Source: Anthostomella pinea
Taxonomy: Eukaryota > Ascomycota > Sordariomycetes > Xylariales > Xylariaceae
Assembly (NCBI GenBank): GCA_963556695.1
Contig: CAUWAG010000007.1
Coordinates: 3,410,001 to 3,474,000, forward strand
Length of the DNA: 64,000 nt
Reading direction: 5' to 3'
The position numbers were made by a program, and so were the translations under genes. The notes beneath the pieces were generated by a model. The model was not told the DNA's origin. It did no database searches and saw only the letters and a program-made list of their open reading frames with translations. The stretch's first letter is position 1; each line of letters opens with the position of its first letter. Shown in pieces: positions 55,747 through 64,000 of the stretch.

Positions 55747-57456
55747 CTAGTCCGATTCTAGCTTGATTCCCGGAATACAGCGCGCCACCCAAGCGGCGGA
55801 AAACAACATGACAACGGCTCCGGCCGCGCTGGCCATCTGCCATAGCCGCCGCACACCACTGGAATGTGTCGCATTCCCGCCGACGACCTTTGACCTCATG
55901 CGCTTCTCCATCTCTTCGTCATCCTTCCACGCCAAGCGCCCCGCGGCAAAGTCCCGAACCTTCACATAGTCGAGCTTGGGGCCGGCCCGGATATACTTAC
56001 TCAAGTCGCTCGCCACCGGCGCGACGGGCAGCTTGGGCATCAGCCATCCGGCCACCTTGTGCAGCGTGGAGGCCCCCGCCTGCACTCTGCTCGCCAGGCC
56101 CGACAAGCTCACGATGTACTTGGCACGTTCCTTTCTCTCCTCTTGGTACGTCGCGAACAGGGAATCCAAGGCCGCGGCGCTAGGTCGCGTGCCGCCGTGC
56201 TCTCCTAGAAGCGCGTGAAGCTGATTGCAGAGAACGACAATGTCCTCCATGGCCGTGTTTCCGCCCAGGGCGATGTTAGGGGTCGCCTGGCCGCTGTCAG
56301 CTACCTGATTCGTGGTCTGTTCAGGCGCGGCGCTCGACGTACCTTGTGGACTGCGTCACCCGCCAGGACGATCCGGCCGTGATGCCAGTGCTCCAGGACG
56401 CCCTCCTCTAGCGATATGAGCGCCCCGCGTGTGCGGTTGTCCCACAGTTCGCTGAATTTGAGCGAGTCGGTCAGGGGGTGGTCTGCGATGCTCGCGGCCA
56501 AGGCCTCCGCTTCCTGATCCGTGTAGCGCACTCGGCTAGTCGACCGCAGAGGCTTGTCGAGGAGGAACAAGACGAAGAAGAAGGTGCAATGCGGCTGGGC
56601 CAGCAGGACAAAGGAGAACCTATTCTCGTGGACAAACGTCAGGTCGGCCGCGCCCAGTGACGGCGCGGGTGGGCCCACACCGATCAGGCATTTCCACTCT
56701 ACCGCGAAACCGGCTATATTGTTTCGAGCATGTCAGCGGTGTACTGGGAAGGCAACCTGCCACGAGGGGCACCGCCGAAACTCACCCTCCTGCTCTTGCT
56801 TTGGGATCAATCCCGGGTGTACCTTGTTGGCATGGTCCCACATGAGGCGCCGCACGTAACTGTACACGCCGTCACAGCCCAGCACCATGTCCCCCTTCTC
56901 GACTGTCCCGTCGCCCATGGTGACTTCGACTCTGTCGCTGAACTCGCGAATGTCGGTGATCTTGCAGCCCGTTCGTATGAAGGTTTTGTCAGGGAGCCCC
57001 TCGTGCAGGACGCGCAAAAACTCCCTCCGCTCCATGGGTAGCAGGTCGTGGCCATGACTTTGGTCAGTCATTAGCTTACAATCTTGACAAACTCGTTATG
57101 GCAAGCGGCGGGCTTTCTAGGAAAAAGGGGGGGATTGAGATTGAGGCCTCATACTTCTTTGCCAGGCGACGAAACAGATCGAGACTGCCGGCGAGCGTGC
57201 CGTCGGGGCGCCGGATATGCCCCCACTCGTGAGGCACACCGATCTTCAGAAGTGGCTCTAGACAGCCGATCTGGTGAAGGACGCGCACGACCTGGGGGTA
57301 GATGCTGATACTGGCGCCCTCGAACGGCGCTACCTCGTCGCGCCTCTCGAGGACGACATGGTCAACGCCCGCCTTCTGGAGGCAGTGCGATGCCACGAGG
57401 CCTGAGATACCGGCGCCGACGACGACGACGCGGAAAGGTGAATCCGGGACGGCCAT
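55747..57456 (-). CDS. FAD-dependent monooxygenase (aromatic-hydroxylase type) with C-terminal membrane anchor
   Basis: Four exons (57155-57456, 56786-57057, 56343-56713, 55747-56286) give 494 aa. The FAD-binding Rossmann motif GAGISG sits at residues 14-19, followed by the acidic end of strand 2 (VLERRD). The DG motif (LGCDGVYSYVR) lies near residue 170 and the GD motif (VLAGDAVHK, joined by splicing to ATPNIALGGNTAMED) near residue 310. These three define group A flavin monooxygenases. A hydrophobic segment near the C-terminus (AAGAVVMLFSAAWVA) suggests a tail anchor, as in several fungal polyketide-tailoring hydroxylases. Likely job: NAD(P)H-dependent hydroxylation or epoxidation of the PKS product. 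Its 5' end faces the MFS transporter across 1.65 kb. Confidence 0.93.
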
Positions 57457-59106
57457 TGCAACGACAGAAAACAGAAGGATTGAGATGGGTCTGAGGATAG
57501 GTCTCGAATGGACCAGGTTGGTAAGGTAGGAGACGCGCCCTGCACAAAGCTTACACGCGTCTTTATCAAGATAGCATCGGGGCGAGAAGTGCCGCTATAG
57601 CCCTATTGCCGTCTCGCCTGTACTGCAGCGCGCCGCACACTTGGGCCTCTTAGAGGGCAGACGCCAGGGTCAGACTCAGAGGCAGAAGATTGATTTCCGG
57701 TGGACCGTCGGCCGCCTCGAGACCGCGCTGTCCCTCGCCACATGCACGACTGCATAAGTCTTGAGCACTTCTATAGCGGATGCCGCAACACGAAAGGAGA
57801 CCGCATGCCACCAGTCCCGGGCAAAGCGTCAAAGCGGTTGGGTGTGGGGGTTGAGCTTGAGGCTCGCTCGTGGTGCATGGCGGACACGGCGGACATGGCG
57901 GAGACGAGCGGGCCGCGTCTGTGATCCTGACGGCCTCCAGTGCCTACGCCCACCGACGGTCTACCTATGGAGGATACGGTATCCGAGCTGGCTAACTGCT
58001 GATAGAGGCTGTGGAAAGCTAACATACCTACATGCGACATGTACATGTACGCGACGTATGGTACCTAGGTACCTACTCAGGCCGGGGCACCCCTATTGAT
58101 GGTTAGGGGGTCTATATATCATCGATTTGGACCGATGCTCTGGGGTCATTCCTCGGGCTGTTCCAAGCCCTGCCGCATGCATGTACTGGTACCTGACGCT
58201 CGATGTGAATCGGTGCAGGCTGAGGTATACATGTGGCTCCTCAACCCATTTTCCAGCCACAATGACGGATGGGTCACGGACCAGGATACAAGGTACCTTG
58301 GAGCCCAACTGGTACCCGTTTGTACCTGATTTGTACCCAACTGGGATGATAGCTACTTCTGGGATGGGAGCACCACCCATCCTTCCTTTCAATCAAGCAA
58401 CTTCCAGAATACAGACCAATAGCCACCATTCGTGACCTTGGTCCTGATTCTGGAACCGCTACCCACAAGGCACAAACATGTATGTAGGTAAGGTAGGGAT
58501 CAATGCAGGCGTCGCCAGGCTGCCAGGGTGTGCTGCACACAATAGGTCTATGCATACTGGACATGAACATACCGTAATGTAAGCACATAATCGCCTAAAG
58601 CCGAAACCTCTCTCTTGTGTAACCTGCAAGATCGCAACTGCCTGCCAGAATAACAATGTAAGCACATAATCACCTATGGCCATAATCGCCTAAGGCCGAA
58701 ATGTCTTTTGTGTAACCTGCAAGAGCCTGCCTGCCAGCCCGCATGTGAGGTCGGACTCTGTAGGTCGGTCTGGCCTCCCCCGTCTGCCTGTTGCCATTTG
58801 TGCTTCGGCATTTGCGCTGATCTTGTTGTTCTATGCTAAGTCCGATTCCAAATCTCGTCGGGCCAGCCACCAATTCACCCAGCACCGTCTCACCGTCCAC
58901 CGTCCACCGCATTCCACATACGCGGATCAATCAGCAGGACCACGACAGCCGGCAGCCACTCGACACTCACTCGAGAGGCTAAATGCTCCAATTCCAGCAA
59001 CCTTGGAACCTCCCTGCCTGCTGCCTTTCTCTCGCAACCAGCCAGTCTTCCCTTGTTCCCTATCCCTAGCCTCTACGTAGCCTACACACGCACACGGAAC
59101 CAAGTC
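57457..59106. other. Divergent promoter region of the monooxygenase and the MFS transporter
   Basis: No supported gene. It contains the roughly 80-bp duplication at 58576-58740 and several ggtacc-rich words near 58060-58080. Confidence 0.5.
58576..58740 (+). repeat. Roughly 80-bp tandem duplication upstream of the MFS gene
   Basis: Copies of aatgtaagcacataatc, cgcctaa-gccgaaa, gtgtaacctgcaaga and tgcctgccag occur in the same order starting near 58577 and 58655. Copy 2 has an internal insertion that repeats its own middle part (ataatcgcctaaggccgaaa). Confidence 0.8.
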
Positions 59107-61151
59107 ATGTCTGCCCAAACCGCCTCCGACGAAGAGAAGACGGGTGCCGGAGCCGGAGATGCTGGCCTTGTCACGCAGACCCCTCAGGCCCCGACGCGCC
59201 AGATTCGTGGACTCAAGGTACCGTTGGCCCCCTTCCCCCTCCATGCCTCACTCACCCGGTGTGGCCCTGCAATAGCGCCCACAGGGGATCTAGGGATCTA
59301 ATCTGGACTCTGGACACTGACACGATGCTGACTTCGTCGCCCAGTGGGCTCTCGTCGTGTGCTCCATCCTGTCGAGCATGCTCATCTATTCACTCGACAG
59401 CACCATCACCGCCGACCTGGTGCCTGCCATCTCCAACGACTTCGGCCAGCCTGAGCTGCTGCCATGGCTGTCCGTCGGCTTCATAGCTGGCGCCGCCGTC
59501 GCGCTTCTGCCCAACGGCAAGCTGTACGCCAAGTTCAACGCCAAATGGGTCTACATCATCAACATCGTCATCTTCCTGGCCGCCTCCGCCCTCTGCGGCG
59601 CTGCTCCCTCCATGAATGCCATCATCGTCGGCCGCGTTATCCTGGGTGTCTCCGGCAGCGCCATGTACTGCGGCATCTTGACCTACCTGTCCGCACTGAC
59701 CGATGAACGCGAGCGTCCCGCGTACTTGAGCTTTTCCGGTGCCACCTGGGGTCTTGGTACCTGTCTCGGGCCTGTGGTTGGCGGCGCATTCGAGAAAGTC
59801 ACCTGGAGATGGGGCTTCTACATCAATATTGTCATTGGCGGCTTTTTCCTGCCCGTTTACCTGTTCCTTCTCCCATCCCTCGACCCTCTTCCGCCATCCA
59901 CCACCTTCAAGCAGCGCGGTAAGCACTTCGATTTTGTCGGCACGGCTTTGTTTGCCGCTTCTGTACTGTGTTTGGTCTTGGCCATCAACTTTGGCGGCGT
60001 TCTTTACGCATGGAATAGCGGCAGTACCATCGCACTCCTCGTGGTCGGCATCCTTGCTTTCATCGCCTTTGTTATCCAGCAGAGTTACTCGTGGCTCACG
60101 ACGCCGACCGAACGCATCTTCCCCGGCCAGCTGCTCCACATCAGAGAGGCTACCTTCCTCTTCATCTCCTCGATCTGCACCAATATTGCCATCTTCGTCC
60201 CCATATTTTATATCCCCATCTATTTCCAGTTCACGAGGGGTGATAATGCACTGGACGCTGCCGTGCGATTGCTGCCGCTGATCTTCACCGTCACCTTTGC
60301 CATGATAGCAAATGGCTTTCTGATGGCCAGATGGGGCTACTACTTCCCGTGGTACATTGCAGGTACCGCGGTGGGACTGGTGGGCAACGTGCTCCTCTGT
60401 AGGTCGTCACTTCCCGCCTTTTGTCGAGCCTTCGCTGACACCGTTGCAGACACCATTCACGTCGATACACCGAACGCAAACATCTATGGCTACGAGGTCC
60501 TGCTCGGCCTGGGCATAGGTAGCTGTAACCAGGTGGGATTATGTGCATACTATTTCTACAGCGCAGTGCTAACAAAAAGGTAGGCGGGTTACGCGGTAAT
60601 CCATACCCTCGTCTCCAGGGAAAACATGAGCTTCGCAATCCCGTGAGTTGAATACTGATCCAAGACCGTACCTCTGACAGCGTGACTGATCTGCCTGCCT
60701 CAAGGTTCATGATGATGGCACAATATGGCGGCATCACGATTGGGCTCTCCGTATCTGGTGCTATTTTCGTCAACCAAGCCTTAAAGGGTCTTCGCGGCCT
60801 GCTACCATCGTTCTCTGAGTTGCAGCTCAATGCGATTATCAGCGGTAAGCGCCTCTCTATTCATGTCCCTCGAGCCTCCGAATCACCAGCCTGACTTTGC
60901 TCGTTTAGGAACTTCCGGTAACGCCATCGAGACAGTCCCCGAGCAGCTTCGCGAGCCGGCCATCTCAATACTCGTGGAGGGCTTGCGACAAACTTTCATC
61001 CTATGCTTTGTTGCCGGAGCCATTGCATTTATTCTGTCTGTTTTCTTGAATGTGAGTAGCCCAAATATTGTAGCCGGGACTATTATTGACGCCTTGACAG
61101 AAGAAGAAGGCATTTACCCCAGGTCAAGCAGCACCTGCCCATATGGGATAG
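59107..61151 (+). CDS. MFS transporter, DHA2 type (about 14 transmembrane segments)
   Basis: Seven exons (59107-59217, 59345-60398, 60450-60532, 60584-60642, 60705-60844, 60909-61051, 61101-61151) give 546 aa. Exon 1 encodes a polar cytosolic N-terminus. Drug/H+ antiporter motifs are visible: LDSTITADLVPAI near residue 56 and GATWGLGTCLGPVVGG (motif C). Splicing removes a 51-nt frame-neutral intron and joins GIGSCNQ to AGYAVIHT, the usual GIGxxxQxGY motif. The last 49-nt intron gives a Lys-rich tail ending in a TAG at 61149-61151; reading through it instead would add an unlikely tail. The protein is expected in the plasma membrane as an efflux pump for the cluster product or for self-protection. 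Confidence 0.92.
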
Positions 61152-62385
61152 GTAACTTTGTTCAACTGAAGACGGAGATTAGAAGACGGGCTTCCTTTCA
61201 TATGCACTTAGATTTGATTTCCCATGCGGCTGTATTCTAGTAGTGGGCGGGAGACGAGCAATGAGCATAGGCAGATTGATACTTGAACTTGACTGAAGTT
61301 CATGACTTGTGTTATCATACTTGTAAACTTTTTATATATTCTCCGTATATATAAGACATATCTGTTACAGCCGCTCATGTGGAGCATAATTTCTTTGCTC
61401 TTCCGGTATTTTACGTTTGATTTTTCAGCTCAAAGCTTCTTTACATGATTCTTCTCAACTATACCATACCATCCCAGTTTAACACCTCAATTCTAGCGTG
61501 AGATAATCTACATCTTTCTAATGTTCCTATACGAGTTTTTGTTTGAATGGCCTCCTAACCATGGAATCATGTCCGCTTAAAGGTGATTGTCTCTTCAAAT
61601 ACAACTCTAAGTAGCTACTTGAGGTCAAATACTTAGACTGCCATCAAAGTATCAGTGTGGCAAGCCACTGAAGGGTATCGTCTCAACGTCCGGAGCGATT
61701 ATTCACGATGCCATAAATGGGGTACAGAGCTTGTAACGATATGGAATGCGGTGCGTCTGCGATCGCCAGCTGTTGCAATTGTATGCGGCTGACAGATCAG
61801 TAGTAATGTACCTCCGGCTGGTATAAGAGAAGAGTAGGCGATGTCCTCGACAGGGGCGTTGGCAACATTTCTAAGCGCGGCAATACGTGTACGTACTTGG
61901 CTCAATCGGTGTTCTCGCAATAGATCAGGACACTAGGTTGGTACAGCACAGCTCTATCATATTGAGTTCTTCCCGCCTACAGACATTTATTGGCTCTTGA
62001 GAGCCAAGTCTGTCACAGTCTGTCATAGTTCCATCGCCGGCGACTCCAGAATTAACATTGTTGTTGTACGTGAAAAAGAAAGGGAACTATAAACCCAAGG
62101 TAGCTAGGAGACATGATCTAGTATATATAGTGGTTGACCCCTGGCGCTGTGGGGCTGTCTTCTAGTGAACCCTAACCCTAACCCTAAGCTCTTGAGAACA
62201 AAGTCTAAAACACCTAAAATAATCGAATGGAAAAGAAGGGGTAGAAGCGAAGTGCGATATCCTGCAATCCTTGAGCCCAGCCAAAATAAAAGATTCCCCA
62301 TGTATACATCTATCACCAGAACGCCATGAGTGAGTAGCTAGATAGGTAAGGTACCTAGCAGAGATCAGACCTCGCTGCTCACGCA
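61152..62385. other. Convergent intergenic region with a telomere-like tract
   Basis: 3' flanks of the MFS and GMC genes. No gene; it contains the TTAGGG-type repeat listed separately. Confidence 0.5.
62168..62187 (-). repeat. Interstitial telomere-type repeat (CCCTAA)3
   Basis: aa followed by three exact ccctaa units on the plus strand, that is (TTAGGG)3 on the minus strand, the canonical telomere unit of filamentous fungi. Confidence 0.85.
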
Positions 62386-64000
62386 TTAACAGTTGCCCGA
62401 GATATCGCAGGCGATCTTCTCGGCCAGGGCATCTAGAGCACGAACTGCGCGTTAGCTTCAAGACCGGGAAACGGCGAAGAGGTGGGAAGGAACCCCTTCG
62501 GAAGGGAGGACAGTGGCAGCTGGGGAAGGGGGCCGGTGAAGCACTCACAAATAGTCGACTGCGGATGTCCGGGCGGCAAGAACGGCATAGCAGAGGCGTC
62601 GACGACGCGCAGGCCCTGGACGCCGTAGACGCGGGCCTGCGGGTCGACGACGGCCTTGGGATCTCCCGCGGGGCCCATGGCGCACGTGGCGGCGCCGTGG
62701 AAGATGGTCTGGAAGCTGCGGCGGATGGAGTTCTCGATCTCGGCGTCGGTCTGCACGGCTTCGGCGCCCGGGTACGCCTCCTCGGGGTCGGCGTAGCCGT
62801 CGACGGCCATGGCTTTCGTGGCCCAGAACTGGCGCGCGCGCTTGAACCCCGCGACGGCGACCTCGACGTCGGCGCGGTCCGTCAGGAACCCCGGGTTGAG
62901 CGCCGGGTGCACGGACGTATCGGCCGACGTGATGTTGACGGACCCCCGCGACCGCGGCTTGCAGAGCACCACGGCCAGCGCCGCGTAGTTGTGCCCGTCG
63001 TCCGGGTCCGACGCTAGTGGGAGGACGAAGTCGCCCATGTACGCCGCGAGCGAGATGTACTCGACCTCGGGCCAGTCGGCCGGGTACTCGGCGTCGAGGA
63101 CGGCGCGCGTGGTGTTGCTTAGGGCCGCGCGCGTGTTGTTGGGCAGCTTCTCGAAGGCCAGCACGTCGGTCGCCGGGCTCGTCAGCGCGCCCGCCGCCTG
63201 CTGGAGGAAGAGCCGGCTCTGCTCGGCCGCGTACGCCGGGTCGCCGCTCAGCGAGGACGCCGTCGGGCTGTTGACGCGGTGCGTCACGCCGAACAGGATG
63301 TGGTCCTGGAAGTTCTGGCCCACGCCCGGCAGGTCCGACACGACGGGTATGGAAAGGCTGTTCAGCAGGTCGCTGGGGCCGACGCCCGATGCCTGGAGCA
63401 GCTGCGGGGATCCGATGGAACCCGATGAGACGATGACCTCCTTGCGTGCCGAGATGGTGTACTCCCTGCCGAGCGTGTCGACGAGGACGCCCGTGGCGGT
63501 CGTGCCGTTGAAGATGACCTTCTTGGCCATGGTCAGATCGTAGAGGTAGTAGTTGGTGTTGTCGAGGCTGCTCCGGAGGAACGCCGTCTCGGACGATTCT
63601 CGCAGCATGGTGTCGGCGTTGATCGTAAACATGCTGTAGGACTGCCCGAAGAGCTCGCCGTTCTGGAAGCCCTGACGGACGTTGAGGCCGATTTCCTTGA
63701 GGCCGTTCACCGCCCAGGTGGCGTATGCGTAAGCGTAGTTGGGATACGTGACGGAGAGTGGCCCCTCTCCGTTCTCCAGCGCGGATATGTCGTATGAAGG
63801 AGTCGCATTGGCAAGTCGGAGGTCCGCGTTTGGTCCCGTGAAATTTACACTTTTCTCAAGATAGGGAAGAAAGCTGTCAAAGGCATAACTTGGATCCTCA
63901 ACAGTGTCTGCCCACTTGTCGTAGGCGCCGCTGGTTGCCCGGTGGTAGATCATATAATTTCTTCCTGAGCACCCACCAAGCATTTTCGCCCGGGGGTAGT
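62386..64000 (-). CDS. GMC oxidoreductase, 5' end cut by window edge
   Basis: Two exons are visible (62549-64000, open at the right edge, and 62386-62432), about 499 residues; the N-terminal Rossmann motif lies outside. The visible part begins just before KMLGGCSGRNYM, the first GMC signature region. The second signature is GSIGSPQLLQASGVG, and the C-terminal FLPPGHPQSTI carries a conserved His of the active site. Splicing restores the end as YALAEKI. GMC enzymes are FAD-dependent alcohol oxidases or dehydrogenases, often secreted; a signal peptide cannot be judged here. Position at the end of the PKS cluster suggests oxidation of a pathway alcohol. It could equally be an ordinary extracellular oxidase that happens to lie next door. 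Confidence 0.9.

Noticed and set aside
61101..61240. Longer C-terminus of the MFS transporter reading through to 61240
   Set aside because: A gtgagt donor at 61052 and a ttgacag acceptor at 61100 give a short Lys-rich tail typical of these transporters, so the longer reading was dropped.

Overview
This window is nuclear DNA of a filamentous ascomycete (Pezizomycotina, most likely Sordariomycetes; the order cannot be fixed from sequence alone). The basis is the gene content (GH55 glucanase, Fig1, group-typical hybrid histidine kinase, Zn2Cys6 regulator, highly reducing PKS), short 48-100 nt GT-AG introns with CTAAC/CTGAC branch points, one AT-rich TpA-laden block that looks RIP-mutated, and a short TTAGGG-type tract. 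No rRNA, tRNA, CRISPR or intact transposon was recognised. Exon boundaries were placed by hand from splice signals and reading-frame continuity.

Layout. 0-5 kb: the 5' part of a 2EXR-type gene running off the left edge, then a J-domain protein fused to three CCHC zinc knuckles on a 168-bp tandem repeat. 5-12.4 kb: a gene graveyard of repeatedly duplicated, nonsense-mutated F-box/2EXR-like, C2H2, ankyrin and RRM fragments plus a frameshifted gene. 12.9-34 kb: ordinary and accessory genes: Fig1-type membrane protein, glycosylasparaginase, GH55 beta-1,3-glucanase, a type III polyketide synthase divergent from a small membrane protein, a small Cys-rich protein, a three-module secreted Cys-rich protein, a frameshifted gene, an ABM-fold protein, a CE1-type esterase with a broken-looking splice junction, an AT-rich relic, a small secreted Cys-rich protein and an acetyltransferase relic. 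35-39.3 kb: a GAF/HisKA/HATPase/REC hybrid histidine kinase.

40.6-64 kb looks like a polyketide biosynthetic cluster: a three-exon highly reducing PKS (2398 aa, KS-AT-DH-vestigial MT-ER-KR-ACP, no thioesterase), a divergent Zn2Cys6 regulator, a DUF3237 protein, an FAD monooxygenase with a C-terminal membrane anchor, a DHA2-type MFS transporter and a GMC oxidoreductase cut by the right edge. The likely logic is that the regulator drives the set, the PKS makes a reduced, un-methylated chain, the flavoenzymes oxidise it, and the transporter exports it. I do not recognise the product, so the cluster is a candidate orphan pathway.

The high density of broken genes (at least seven relics) next to intact secondary-metabolite genes suggests an accessory or subtelomere-like region, although the telomere-like tract itself is only three units long.
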